A stretch of 64,000 nt of DNA, taken from NCBI GenBank assembly GCA_963833195.1, contig CAWHXF010000027.1, forward strand, positions 3,224,001 to 3,288,000, in the 5' to 3' direction. Both the position numbers and the translations under genes were made by a program. The notes below the pieces were generated by a model, which did no database searches, was not told the DNA's origin, and worked only from the letters and a program-made list of their open reading frames with translations. Of this stretch, positions 42,884 to 53,065 are shown piece by piece; positions within the stretch are counted from its first letter, which is position 1, and each line of letters begins with the position of its first letter. This stretch comes from Granulosicoccus sp963833195 (GTDB lineage: Bacteria > Pseudomonadota > Gammaproteobacteria > Granulosicoccales > Granulosicoccaceae).

Positions 42884-44728
42884 ATGGACACACATGCGAG
42901 CCGCCTCGGCGCGGCGGGACTCGGAATGGCCCTCGTCTGGGCCTGCGGTATCGCGGACGCCCAGGAACCCGACGTCTGGCGGCGCGTGATCGCGGGACCG
43001 CCATCGGCGGGGACGGCCCTGCCTTACGTGCGCACCGGGCCCGACGCGCGCGCGGCCGATTACGCTCGCCGCGCCGTGCCGCCGCTCGGCGCCTCGATCC
43101 CGGACCCCGCCACGAACCTGGCCGACGAGCTCACGATCGATGCGAGCGCCGAGCGCCGCGAGCTCCTGGCCGAGTGGGGCCCCTGGCTGACGGGCACGGG
43201 AGTGTCCGACAACGCTCGCCAGCTCGTGGCGCTCCTGGAGGGCGCCGGCGCGCACGGGCTCGACCCGCAGGCCTACAAGCTCGACGAGCTGCGCGCCGGC
43301 ATCGCGCAGCGCGAGCGCGCCGCGACCCTGCTGGCCGCCGAGGCGCGTCACGTGCGCAACCGCCAGGTGCCGGAGCCGGGCGACCGCGACGTCACCGAGA
43401 CCGAATACGCCGCGGGCGGCGAACGCCTGGGTCGCCACCTCGACGACGCCTTCGCGTCACTGGCCACGCATCTGGGCCGCGGCGTGGTCGACGCTCGCAC
43501 GGTGCAGCGCGGGCTCTACCGCGATCCGCCCGAGGTCGATGTCGAGGGTCTGGCCGAGGACCTCGCGCGCGGCCTGCTCGACGTCAACTCCGCGCTCCTG
43601 TCGGTCGCGCCGACCCATCCCGCCTACCGCCGCCTGAGCGAGGCGCTGGCGCTGCTGCTAGACCAGCGCGAGCGCGGCGTGCGCCGCACGCGCGTGCCCG
43701 AGATCGGTACCGACCGGGCCGGACAGCGCCGCGACGACGTGATGGACCTGAAGCGCCGCCTGGTGGAGACCGGGGATCTGCCCCCGGACACGGTGCTGAC
43801 GCCGATGTTCGATGCGCCGCTGGTACTGGCGGTCGAGGCCTTCCAGGCGCGCCACGGGCTGACGGTGACGGGCGTCGTGGACCCGCGCACGCGCGCCGCC
43901 ATGAACCAGAGCCTGGACGAGGCCATCGGGGAGCTGGCGCTGAACCTCGAGCGCTGGCGCTGGATGCCGCGCGATCTCGGCGAGCGATACGTGTACGTGA
44001 ACCTGCCGAACTACCGCGTCGAGGTGATGAACGGAGCGCAGCGCATCGTCGACATGCGCGTGGTCATAGGCTCGACCGAGCACCCGACGCCGACCTTCTC
44101 GCAGGACATGGCCTACCTGGAGTTCAACCCCACCTGGACCGTGCCGGCATCGATCGCGCACTCGGAGCTGCTGCCCCTGGAACGGCGCCGGCCCGGCTAC
44201 CTGAAGTCGCGGAACTTCCACTACCTGGGCTGGCGCGACGGCGGGTTCGTGAAGGTGCCCGACTCGCGCGTGACGCGCGAGATGCTCTCTCGACGCCCCT
44301 TCCCGTACACGCTGCGTCAGGCCGGTGGCGAGGGCAACGCGCTCGGGCGGCTGAAGTTCATGTTCCCGAACCCCTACGCCATCTACCTGCACGACACCCC
44401 GGCGCAGAAGCACTTCGTGCTGGACGACCGGGCGTACAGCCACGGCTGCATCCGCGTGTCCGACCCGGAGCACCTCGCCGACGTGCTGCTGCGCGTGGAC
44501 GGGCACGAGGCCGGCGAGGTGCAGGCCCTGCTGGCGGCCTCCGGGACGACGCGCGCGCGGCTGACGGATCCGGTGCCGACCCACCTCGTCTACTTCACCG
44601 CCTGGATCGATGACGACGGGCTGCTGCAGCGGCGTACCGACGTGTACCGCCACGATGCGGCGCTGCGCATCGCGCTGGAGGCGGCGGGCACGCTGCTCGG
44701 CACGCTCGGCAGCGACGTGGGCACCTAG
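42884..44728 (+). CDS. YcbB-type L,D-transpeptidase
   Basis: Periplasmic enzyme forming 3-3 peptidoglycan cross-links. The 614-residue product has a signal peptide (GLGMALVWACGIADA), an N-terminal scaffold, a peptidoglycan-binding helix region (LVLAVEAFQARHGLTVTGVVDPRT) and a YkuD catalytic domain (VNLPNYRVEVMNGAQ...) with the nucleophile Cys522 in SHGCIRV. Its length matches E. coli YcbB (LdtD). The frame is open upstream, but the ATG at 42884 starts the signal peptide. Divergent from the peptidoglycan-binding repeat gene (149-base gap). Confidence 0.92.
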   Translation: MDTHASRLGAAGLGMALVWACGIADAQEPDVWRRVIAGPPSAGTALPYVRTGPDARAADYARRAVPPLGASIPDPATNLADELTIDASAERRELLAEWGPWLTGTGVSDNARQLVALLEGAGAHGLDPQAYKLDELRAGIAQRERAATLLAAEARHVRNRQVPEPGDRDVTETEYAAGGERLGRHLDDAFASLATHLGRGVVDARTVQRGLYRDPPEVDVEGLAEDLARGLLDVNSALLSVAPTHPAYRRLSEALALLLDQRERGVRRTRVPEIGTDRAGQRRDDVMDLKRRLVETGDLPPDTVLTPMFDAPLVLAVEAFQARHGLTVTGVVDPRTRAAMNQSLDEAIGELALNLERWRWMPRDLGERYVYVNLPNYRVEVMNGAQRIVDMRVVIGSTEHPTPTFSQDMAYLEFNPTWTVPASIAHSELLPLERRRPGYLKSRNFHYLGWRDGGFVKVPDSRVTREMLSRRPFPYTLRQAGGEGNALGRLKFMFPNPYAIYLHDTPAQKHFVLDDRAYSHGCIRVSDPEHLADVLLRVDGHEAGEVQALLAASGTTRARLTDPVPTHLVYFTAWIDDDGLLQRRTDVYRHDAALRIALEAAGTLLGTLGSDVGT

Positions 44729-44793
44729 CACGTTGCCCGAGGGGGGAACGTGCCGCATCATCGGGGCCGTACACGCCCCGATCGGTTCCCCAC

Positions 44794-46110
44794 ATGCCCG
44801 TCGACGATTCGCAGATCACCGTGCTCGGGGCGGGCATGGTGGGGGTGTGCACCGCGCTGCACCTGCAGCGCCGCGGGCTCGATGTCACGCTGATGGACAG
44901 GCGCGCGCCGGGTCGGGAGACGAGCTTCGGCAACGCGGGCGTGATCAACGCCGGATGCGCGGTGCCGCTGAACAACCCCGACCTGCACCGCGAGCTCGCA
45001 GGGCTGCTGCGCAACCGCGACGCGGGGCTGCGCTACGACGCGCGCCACGTGCTGCGCCACCTTCCCTGGTTCCTCGGCTTCCTGCAGAACAGCAAGACCA
45101 CCGCGGCCCGGCGTGCCTCGCTCGCGCTGCACGCGCTCGTCTCGCGCGCATCGGACGAGCACCGCGCGCTGATGCGGGATTGCGGCAACGCTCACCGGTT
45201 CAGCGAGATGGGCTGGCTGAAGGCGTACCGCGGCACCGACCCCACGCGCGCGCTGGCGGGCTTCACCGGCGAGCTGCTGCGCGAATGCGGCGTGCTGGTG
45301 CGCACGCTGGACGCGGCCGCGCTCGCGGAGCGGGAACCCGCCCTGCAACCGATCTTCCGCGGCGCGGTGCATCTGGTCGACGGCGGCGTGGTGGATGACC
45401 CGGGCGCGCTGACGGCCGAGTACGCGGCCCTGTTCGCACGCGAAGGGGGCACGCTCGTGGAGCGCGAGGTATGCGCCGTGAGCGAGGACGAGACGGGCAT
45501 CGAGGTGAGCGGGCCGGACGGGTCCTGGCGGGTGCCGCGGCTCGTCGTGGCGGCGGGACCGTGGAGCGCGGAGCTGCTCGCCACCGCCGACTACGAGGTG
45601 CCGCTCGGTGTCGAGCGAGGCTATCACGCGCACTTCCGGCTGGCCGACGGGGTACGGCTGTCGCATTCGGTGCACGACGTGGAGGCGGGCTACGTCATGG
45701 GGCCCATGACGGCGGGGCTGCGCGTGACCACGGGGGTGGAGCTCGCGCCGCGCGACGCGCCCTCGAACCCCGCGCAGCTGGACGCCGTGGCGCCGCGCGT
45801 GGCCGAGGCCGTGCGCATCGCGGGCCGCACGGCCGATCCGCCCTGGCGCGGCGCGCGTCCGACGCTGCCGGACAGCCTGCCGGCCGTCGGCGCGCTGCCC
45901 GGCAGCCGCCGGCTGTGGGCGAACTTCGCGCATCAGCACGTCGGGTTCATGACGGGGCCGGTGACCGGGCGGCTGTGCGCGGAGCTGATCGCGGGAGCAA
46001 CGCCCGCGGTGGACATGAGCCCGTTCGACCCGGCGCGCTGCGTGCGGCGCCGGCGTCCCGTTCACGGCGGGCGCTGGCGCGGCCCACGGCTCAGCGCTCC
46101 CGGCGCTTGA
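44794..46110 (+). CDS. DadA-like FAD-dependent amino-acid oxidoreductase
   Basis: A 438-residue DAO-family flavoprotein. The FAD-binding N-terminus is ITVLGAGMVGVCTALHLQRRGLDVTLMDR (GAGMVG at 12-17), followed by ETSFGNAGVINAG, a DadA hallmark. VEREVCAVSEDETG and WANFAHQHVGFMTGPVTGRL complete the fold. It probably oxidises a D-amino acid; near a transpeptidase, D-Ala from wall turnover is a sensible substrate, but this is inference. It overlaps mazG by 20 bases, tail to tail. Confidence 0.87.
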   Translation: MPVDDSQITVLGAGMVGVCTALHLQRRGLDVTLMDRRAPGRETSFGNAGVINAGCAVPLNNPDLHRELAGLLRNRDAGLRYDARHVLRHLPWFLGFLQNSKTTAARRASLALHALVSRASDEHRALMRDCGNAHRFSEMGWLKAYRGTDPTRALAGFTGELLRECGVLVRTLDAAALAEREPALQPIFRGAVHLVDGGVVDDPGALTAEYAALFAREGGTLVEREVCAVSEDETGIEVSGPDGSWRVPRLVVAAGPWSAELLATADYEVPLGVERGYHAHFRLADGVRLSHSVHDVEAGYVMGPMTAGLRVTTGVELAPRDAPSNPAQLDAVAPRVAEAVRIAGRTADPPWRGARPTLPDSLPAVGALPGSRRLWANFAHQHVGFMTGPVTGRLCAELIAGATPAVDMSPFDPARCVRRRRPVHGGRWRGPRLSAPGA

Positions 46111-46855
46111 TCTCGTCCCACAGCGCATCCAGCGCGTCGAGGTCGAGCTCGCCGAGCGACTCGCCCGCCAGGCGCTCCACCCCCCGGAACCGATGCTCGA
46201 ACTTCGCGCTCGCCCGGCGCAGCGCCGTCTCGGCATCGACGCCGACGTGGCGCGCGAGGTTCACGGCCGCGAACAGCAGGTCGCCGACCTCGTCCTCGAG
46301 CTCGTCGAGGCCCGCGGCGCCGCGCACCTCGTCGAGCTCCTCGACCACCTTGGCGTAGACCGGCTCCGCGTCGGGCCAGTCGAATCCCGTGCGCGCGGCG
46401 CGCGCCTGCAGCTTCTGCGCGCGCACCAGCGCCGGCAGGGCGTTCGCGATGCCCTCGAGCGCGGAGGCGTCCGGCGCCTTCGCGGCGCGCTCCTTCGACT
46501 TCTGCGCCTCCCACTGGCGCTTCAGTCCCGCGACGTCGTCGACGCGCGCGTCGCCGAACACGTGCGGATGGCGGCGCACGAGCTTGTCGACGATGGCGCG
46601 CGCGATGTCGTCGAAGCCGAACAGCCCGGCCTCCTCGGCCATGCGCGCGTGGAAGACGACCTGCAGCAGCAGATCGCCGAGCTCGTCGCGCAGCTCGTCC
46701 ATGTCGCCGCGCTCGATGGCGTCGACGACCTCGTAGGCCTCCTCGAGCGTGAACGGCGCGATGCTGGCGAAGCTCTGCTGCACGTCCCACACGCAGCCCG
46801 TCTCGGGGTCGCGCAGGCGGCGCATGACGTCGACGAGCTCGTCGATGGCGGGCAT
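46091..46855 (-). CDS. mazG: Nucleoside triphosphate pyrophosphohydrolase MazG
   Basis: Hydrolyses (d)NTPs to NMP and PPi, lowering damaged or excess nucleotides. Two MazG half-domains are seen: MRRLRDPETGCVWDVQQSFASI...EEAYEVVDAIERGDMDELRDELGDLLLQVVFHA, and later VEELDEVRGAAGLDELEDEVGDLLFAAVNLARH. The EExxE...ExxD metal ligands are kept in both. The 254 residues are typical. Confidence 0.94.
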   Translation of the reverse strand: MPAIDELVDVMRRLRDPETGCVWDVQQSFASIAPFTLEEAYEVVDAIERGDMDELRDELGDLLLQVVFHARMAEEAGLFGFDDIARAIVDKLVRRHPHVFGDARVDDVAGLKRQWEAQKSKERAAKAPDASALEGIANALPALVRAQKLQARAARTGFDWPDAEPVYAKVVEELDEVRGAAGLDELEDEVGDLLFAAVNLARHVGVDAETALRRASAKFEHRFRGVERLAGESLGELDLDALDALWDEIKRRER

Positions 46856-46898
46856 GGGACTCTTCCGGCGGCCGGGTGGGCCGCCAAGCGTAGCGCGC

Positions 46899-47507
46899 CT
46901 AGAAGGCGACCTTCAGCCCCACGTGAAAGCCGCTGTCGCTGTTCAGCGACTGGTAGTCGTTCGTATCGAAGGACAGCCGGCGGTAACCGAGGTACACCCG
47001 TGCCTGCGGAATGACCTCGACCTGCAGCCGCACGGACAGCTCGAGGTAGCGCTCGGCATCGGTGAAGCTCGCGATGCTCGGTGCCATGAACGCCTCGGCG
47101 ATGAAGTCGATCGGGTTGGTGCGCGACGGCGACAGCAGCACGCCGCCCTGCACGCCGAGCGCGAGCGCCCCCACCTTCTCGCTGTCCTCGCCGTCGACCA
47201 CCAGGTCCTCGTCGATCTCGAGCTCGCCGTAGATCGCCCGCACGCCTGCGCCCAAGGTGTACTGCGAGTTGCCCGATCGACGCGAGCCGCGCGCCAGCAG
47301 CGTCGCGTGAACGAGCTGGTCACCCGCCTCGTTGGTGAACGCGCCCAGCGCGAGCTCCGCGCCCTCGTCCGCGTAGAGCTGGTACGGATTGAACAGCACG
47401 GAGATGTTCGCGGCCTCGTTGCCGAGGGCCAGGTCCACGCCGGCGGCCCACGCGGGCACGGGAACCGTCGCCGCGAGCAGGGCGAGCCCCGCCAGTGCCT
47501 TGTTCAT
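46899..47507 (-). CDS. YfaZ-family outer-membrane protein
   Basis: A 202-residue protein with a signal peptide (MNKALAGLALLAATVPVPAWA) from the ATG at 47507. The mature part alternates barrel strands and turns (VDLALGNEAANISVLFNPYQLY, LALGVQGGVLLSP, ELSVRLQVEVIPQARVYLGYRRL) and ends in a C-terminal Phe (GFHVGLKVAF). This pattern matches YfaZ-like predicted porins. Role unknown. It follows hrpA on the same strand. Confidence 0.8.
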   Translation of the reverse strand: MNKALAGLALLAATVPVPAWAAGVDLALGNEAANISVLFNPYQLYADEGAELALGAFTNEAGDQLVHATLLARGSRRSGNSQYTLGAGVRAIYGELEIDEDLVVDGEDSEKVGALALGVQGGVLLSPSRTNPIDFIAEAFMAPSIASFTDAERYLELSVRLQVEVIPQARVYLGYRRLSFDTNDYQSLNSDSGFHVGLKVAF

Positions 47508-47600
47508 CCGCCACCCCGTTTCCTTGCCGCACGCCCTCACGAAGCCTGGAGCGTAGTCGGCGGTCGCCGGCTTGCAAGGCAGCCATGCCGCCGGCGGCGC

Positions 47601-50600
47601 TCAGGCCGCCGAGCGCGGGGCCTTCGCCTGCAGCGCGCGCACGCGGTTCTCGAGTCTGGACACCGACACCTTCTCGCGCGTGCCGAGCTCCTGCGCGAAG
47701 AGCTGCACGCGCAGCTCCTCGAACGCCCAGCGCAGCGCCTCGTGCTCGGCGACGTACTGCGCGTCCCCGAATGCGGGCAGCGCCTTGAACGCCTCCCACA
47801 CGGGCAGGAACTCGGCGCGCCGCCGCCGGTCCTTGTCCGGCGCCGCATCGATGGAGTCGAGTCGCTTGTCCATGGCCTGGAAATAGCTCGGCAACCGGGT
47901 CAGTCGCTCCGCCCCCGTCGCCGTGACGAAGCCCGCGTACAGCAGCTCGCTCACCTGGTCCCGGATGTCGGCGACGGCCTCGACCCAGCTCAAGGGGATG
48001 CTGCCCTCCACGCGCCGCGCGACCTTCCTGTGCTGCTCGAGCACCTCGGCGACGCGCTCGGCGATCGCGTTCGCGGTGCCGACGAAGCCGTCGCGCCCGC
48101 GTTCGAGCGCGGCGAGGAACGCGTCGCGCGTGCGCGGCGGCGCCTCGTTCGACAGGAAGGTCGCGTCGATGGCGGCGTCCACGATGTCGTCGGCCAGCCG
48201 CTGCTTGTTGCCGAACGGGGTGAAGCGCAGCGCCATGACGTCGAGCGCGGGGAGCTTTCGTCTCAGGTACTTCACCTCGTCGCGCAGCACCAGCCGGTAC
48301 AGCGCACGCACGCCGAGCGGCATGGCCGCGCGCGCGGCATCGGGGTCGGCGAACAGGCGCACGCCGACGCTGCCGTCGCTGCGCGCCTCCAGCGCGGGAT
48401 AGCCGCGCATGCGTCACGCCGCGGTTGTCGATGTCGACGCTCTCGGCCAGGTCCCCGAAGTTCCACTCGGTCACCGCGTCGCGCTCCATGCTGTCGTCGC
48501 CGAAGCGCACGAGGCTCTCCTCGACCCGATCGAGATAGCGCTTCTGCAACGCCTCCAGATCCCGCCCCTCGTCGATGATCTTGCCGTCGTCGTCGACCAC
48601 CTCGAAGCGCATGCGCAGGTGTCGAGGCAGGGTCGAGGCGTCCCACGCCGATTGCGGCACCTCGATGCCGGTCATGCGCTGGAGCTGGCGCGACAGCGCG
48701 CCCGCGAGCGGCTTGTCGTCGGGCGTCATGGCCTCGTTGCAGGCGCGCGCGTAGTCCGGCGCGGGCACGAAGTTCCTGCGCAGGGGTTTCGGCAGCGCCT
48801 TGATCAGGTGCGCGATGCGGTCCTCGAGCAGTCCCGGCACGAGCCACTCGCAGCGCGCCGACGACACGCGGTTCAGCAGCGCCACGGGGCTGACGAGCGT
48901 CACGCCGTCGTCGGCTTCGTCGGGCGCGAAGCGGTACTTCAGCGGCAGCACGGCCGAGCCCATCTCGATCTGGTTCGGGAAGTCCCGCTCGTTCACCGCC
49001 TGCGCGTCGTCGCGCAGCAGGAGGTCTCGCGAGAAGTACAGCCCGCGCGGGTGCTCGTGCTCGTAGCCCGCGCGCCACTGCTCGAACAGCTTCGCGGTGT
49101 TCACGTGCTCGGGCACGATGGCGTCGTAGAAGCGCACGAGCTCTTCGGGGTCGACGACGATGTCACGCCTTCTGGCCTTCTCCTCGAGCGTCGTCACCTC
49201 GGTCAGCAGCGCGAGGTTGTGGCGATGGAACTGGCCCTTCGTGCGCAGCTCTCCGCCGACGAGGCCTTCGCGGATCAGGATGCGCCGGGACTCCGCGGGG
49301 TTGATGCGCGTGTAGTCGACGCGCTTCTTCGGGTTGATGACGAGCCCGTAGAGCGTGGACTGCGCGTAGGCGTTGACGGTGCCGAACTTCGAGTTCCACT
49401 GCGGGTCGCGGTAGCTGTACTGCAGCAGGTGCTCGCCGGCACGCTCGATCCATTCGGGCACGATGGCGGCGACCGAGCGGGCATAGGTACGGCTGGTCTC
49501 GGTGACTTCGCCGGCCATGATCCATTTCGGGCCCTTCCTCGACAGCGACGAGCCCGGGAAGATCTGCAGGTGGCGGTTGCGCGTGCCCAGGTAGTCGCGC
49601 TTGTCGGTCTTCACGGCCACGTTGGCGAGCAGTCCCGTGAGCAGCGCGCGGTGCACCCGCTCGGCCGGGGCCTCGGTGCTGCTGACGGGCAGCTTCAGCT
49701 CCTTCGCGAGCTGCGCGAGCTGCCTTCTGACGTCCATCCATTCGAGCGTGCGGATGGCGTTCAGGTAGCGCTCCTTGCACATCTTCCGGAACTTCGAGTG
49801 CGACAGCGCGTCGCGCTGCACGGTGAGGAAGGCCCACAGGTTCAACCACGCGGCGAAGTCCGAGGACTCGTCGTTGAACTCCGCATGCAGCGCGTCGGCC
49901 TTCTCGCGCGCCTCGTGCGGGCGCTCGCGCGGGTCCTGCACCGACAATGCGCTGACGATGGTGAGCACCTCGTTCACGCAGCCCTCGTCGGCGGCGGCCA
50001 GCAGCATGCGGCCGAGCCGCGGATCGATGGGCAGCCGGGCCAGGCGTGCGCCGAGCTCGGTGAGCTCGCGCGCGTCGTCGAGCGCGTTCAGCTCCTGCAG
50101 CGTGCGATAGCCATCGTTGACGAAGCGGCGCTCGGGCGGCTCCACGAACGGGAAGGCATCGATGTCGCCGAGGCGCATCGAGCGCATCTGCAGGATGACC
50201 GAGGCGAGGTTCGTGCGCAGGATCTCGGGCTCGGTGAACTCGGGCCGGCGCTCGAAGTCGTCCTCGGAGTACAGGCGGATGCAGGTGCCGGGCGCGACTC
50301 GGCCGCAGCGACCCTTTCGCTGGTTGGCGCTCGCCTGGCTGATCCGTTCGATGGGCAGGCGCTGCAGCTTGCTTCGGACGCTGTAGCGCGAGATGCGGGC
50401 AAGGCCCGTGTCCACGACCGACCGGATGCCGGGCACGGTCAGCGAGGTCTCGGCCACGTTCGTGGCGAGCACGATGCGGCGCGTGCCGGTGGTTCGGAAG
50501 ATGCGGTTCTGCTCGGCGTTCGACAGGCGCGAGTACAGCGGCAGGACCTCCACGCCCTTCAGCGCCTTCCGGTAGCCCGCCTGTTTCTGCAGCCGGTCGG

Positions 50601-51351
50601 CCGCCTCGCGGATCTCGCGCTCGCCGGGCAGGAAGACGAGCACGTCGCTTCGGTGCTCGCGCAGCAGCTCTTCGCACGCATCGACGATGGCGGCCGGCAT
50701 GTCGCGCTCCTCCTCGTCGTCGCCCTGCGGCGCGTCCTCGTCGATGACGGGCGCATAGCGCACCTCGACGGGGTACGTGCGACCTTCGGCGGTGATGATG
50801 GGCGCGCCGTCGAAATGGTGCGCGAAGCGCTCGGGATCGATGGTCGCCGAGGTGATCACGAGCTTCAGGTCCGGCCGCTTCGGCAGGATGCGCTTGAGGT
50901 AGCCGAGCAGGAAATCGATGTTGAGCGAGCGCTCGTGCGCCTCGTCGATGATGATCGTGTCGTAGCGCTTGAGCAGCGGATCGCCGCGCGTCTCGGCCAG
51001 CAGGATGCCGTCGGTCATGAGCTTCACGCGCGTGGCGGCGGACACCTGATCGGTGAAGCGGATCTTGAAGCCGACCGCCTGTCCGAGCTCCTCCCCCAGC
51101 TCGCTCGCGATGCGCGCGGCCACGGTGCGCGCAGCCAGCCTTCGCGGCTGCGTGTGCCCGATCAGCCGCTCTTCGCCGCGCCCGGCCTCGAGGCAGATCT
51201 TCGGCAGCTGCGTGGTCTTGCCCGAGCCCGTCTCGCCGCAGACGATGACCACCTGGTGATTCGCGAGCGCGGCGAGGATGTCCTCGCGGCGCTCGACTAC
51301 GGGCAGGTCGGGGTAGCTGACGGGTCGGACCACGGTAGGTGATTGATTCAC
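47601..51351 (-). pseudogene. hrpA: ATP-dependent RNA helicase HrpA, split by a frameshift
   Basis: DEAH-box helicase that rescues stalled ribosomes. The first frame (51351 to about 48412) has Walker A GETGSGKT, DEAH, SAT, and the HA2/OB parts, ending at NFGDLAESVDIDNRGV. The rest continues in another frame from about 48410 (MRGYPALEARSDGSVGVRLF) to 47601 with the DUF3418 C-terminal domain. Both parts fit full-length HrpA (about 1,250 residues in all), so one extra base near 48409-48416 separates them. It may be a real mutation or a sequence error; the first 980 or so residues, with the whole helicase core, would still be made. Confidence 0.85.
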
Positions 51352-51385
51352 TTGCCGAAATGCCCGAAAGAGGGCTCTGGGAACG

Positions 51386-51426
51386 CGCTAAATGGCCCTG
51401 ACCGGGCGAAAACGGATCGATTAGCG
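51386..51426. repeat. Inverted repeat at the 3' side of the RAYT gene
   Basis: CGCTAA (51386-51391) and TTAGCG (51421-51426) form a 6-bp inverted pair around aaatggccctgaccggg-type sequence. The right arm contains the transposase stop codon. It may be a REP-like end recognised by the transposase. Confidence 0.3.
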
Positions 51427-52245
51427 GCGTGGGGACCGCTCGAAGGTGCGTACCCCCGTCGGTTGATGCAACCCATCGGGCCCGCTCGGGACAGCGTAGA
51501 CCCCCCGCGGCTCGCGCACCACGTACCCGCACGCCGCCTGCACGGTCCGCCGACCTGGGTTGTTCGCCACCAGTCGGCGCTGCATGCCGAGCGCGAAGTG
51601 GAAGCCTCCGACCGCCAGACCTTCTGTCCAAGCGGACTCACGCTCGAGCGCGTTGTCCTCCTCGAGCTTCGCTGCGACCCAGGCGCGACGCGCGGTCTGC
51701 AGCTCGCGCAGCGAGCCGATCTTCAGAAGGTCCATCAGCGCGTCGAGATCCAGGCGTCCCGCTCGAACGCGCGGATGCATCAGCTCGTGGTATCCGCTCG
51801 CCTTCCAGTCGTCCGGGTCGCTCACCACGCCCGCGCGCACCATGTTCAGGTCGATGTAGACGAGACAGCGCGCGAGGTGCGCGTCGTTCTGCACGGCGGT
51901 GGCGTGGTAGCGGTCCTCCCAGAACGCGCCGCGCCGCTCCTGACGCTGATTGAATTCCTGCCCGGTCCGTCCGGCGATCAGCTGCATGCTGCGAGCGATC
52001 GTGTCGCCACCCGTATCGCGCACGAGCAGGTGCACGTGATTGCGCGTCACCACGTAATCCAGAACGCTCAGACCGTGCTTCTTGCGCGCCTGATAGAGCC
52101 AGTACATCCAGCGTCGGCGGTCGACATTCGAGCGCAGCAGGAAGCTCTTGTCGTGGCAACGCTGGGTGATGTGCCAGACGTGCCCGGGCACGTGGTGGCG
52201 ATTCGCTCGCGGCATGGAATCCCTTCTCTGTTGTGATGAGTGCAT
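51421..52245 (-). CDS. REP-associated tyrosine transposase (RAYT, Y1_Tnp)
   Basis: A 274-residue single-strand HUH-type transposase relative. It has PRANRHHVPGHVWHITQRCHDKSFLL (RAYT opening), the HUH motif HVHLLV in VVTRNHVHLLVRDT, and RGAFWEDRYHATAVQND...CLVYIDLNMVRAGVV, which carries the catalytic Tyr region. RAYTs process REP hairpins and are usually single-copy, domesticated genes. The ATG at 52245 has an excellent AGGAAGGAG site; the ATG at 52215 matches the common family start. Confidence 0.88.
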   Translation of the reverse strand: MHSSQQRRDSMPRANRHHVPGHVWHITQRCHDKSFLLRSNVDRRRWMYWLYQARKKHGLSVLDYVVTRNHVHLLVRDTGGDTIARSMQLIAGRTGQEFNQRQERRGAFWEDRYHATAVQNDAHLARCLVYIDLNMVRAGVVSDPDDWKASGYHELMHPRVRAGRLDLDALMDLLKIGSLRELQTARRAWVAAKLEEDNALERESAWTEGLAVGGFHFALGMQRRLVANNPGRRTVQAACGYVVREPRGVYAVPSGPDGLHQPTGVRTFERSPRR

Positions 52246-52357
52246 CGCGGCTCCTTCCTGGGGCCGGGTCGCGAGGTCCGCGACGAAAGGCTTGATAGCA
52301 CCGGTGCGGTGTGGCGCACAACCCGGACTCCGCGGCAACGCGAAGCGGTCGAGATCG

Positions 52358-52394
52358 TTAGACGGACCAAATAGGGCCGATCAGAGCCGTCTAA
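52358..52394. repeat. Hairpin at the 5' side of the RAYT gene
   Basis: TTAGACGG (52358-52365) and CCGTCTAA (52387-52394) are a perfect 8-bp inverted repeat with a 21-base loop containing aaatagggccgatca. The loop partly resembles the loop of the inverted pair on the other side of the gene, which suggests a matched pair of ends. Confidence 0.4.
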
Positions 52395-52461
52395 GCGCGC
52401 CCAGAAGCGAGAACCAGACAGAATTTCCAGTCAAATCAGTGGATTGCCGTGGTCCGACCCA

Positions 52462-53064
52462 TCAGCCCGTCACGCGGATGATGTCGTAGGGCACCTGCCC
52501 CGCCCGCAACCGCTTCTTGGCATCGGTGAGCCGCCCCTTGTCGAAGAAGGGTCCGATGCGCACGCGGTGGCCCGTGGCGCCCGAAGGGTCCTGGCGCGTG
52601 ACGATGAACGCTTCGAGGCCGAGCAGCAGCACCGCGGCGCGCGCGCGCTCGGCTTCGCCCGGTTCGCGAAAGGTTCCCGCCTGCAGGTACCAGGATTCCT
52701 GGCCGAGGCTCGAGGCCGGAATCTCGGCATAGCTCTCCGAGGCGAGGTTCCGGTCGTCGAGCGGCTGCACGCTGCCCGGCACCACGCGCGTGGCGGGCGC
52801 GATGACCGGCGCGGGCGCGCGCTCGACCGGCGGGCCGGTCACGGTCTCGGCCGCACGCTCCTCGGCCAGCACGGTGTAGAACTCGTAGTCGCCCGCCCCG
52901 CGCCCCTGCTCGGCGGCGTCCGCGGCCGCGCCGTAGTCGGCGAGCGCGGTGTCCGGCGGCAGCCGCGACAGCAGCACGACGAAGCCGAACACGAAACCGA
53001 CGAGCAGCCCTAGCGCGAGCACGAACGGGCGGGTGTCCGGGGTCGTTGCGGGCCCTTCACTCAA
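52462..53064 (-). CDS. FtsN-like SPOR-domain protein
   Basis: A 200-residue bitopic membrane protein: a short cytoplasmic N-terminus, one helix (FVLALGLLVGFVFGFVVLLS), an Ala/Pro-rich periplasmic linker and a SPOR domain (WYLQAGTFREPGEAERARAAVLLLGLEAFIV...HRVRIGPFFDKGRLTDAKKRL). SPOR binds glycan stripped of peptides at the division site. Its place just after argS (one-base gap) is the ftsN position in many Gammaproteobacteria. Confidence 0.88.
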   Translation of the reverse strand: MSEGPATTPDTRPFVLALGLLVGFVFGFVVLLSRLPPDTALADYGAAADAAEQGRGAGDYEFYTVLAEERAAETVTGPPVERAPAPVIAPATRVVPGSVQPLDDRNLASESYAEIPASSLGQESWYLQAGTFREPGEAERARAAVLLLGLEAFIVTRQDPSGATGHRVRIGPFFDKGRLTDAKKRLRAGQVPYDIIRVTG

Positions 53065-53065
53065 G

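Noticed and set aside
48409..51342. A long plus-strand frame opposite hrpA
   Set aside because: Antisense shadow of the helicase; the protein is low-complexity and unrelated to any family, and hrpA motifs are certain.
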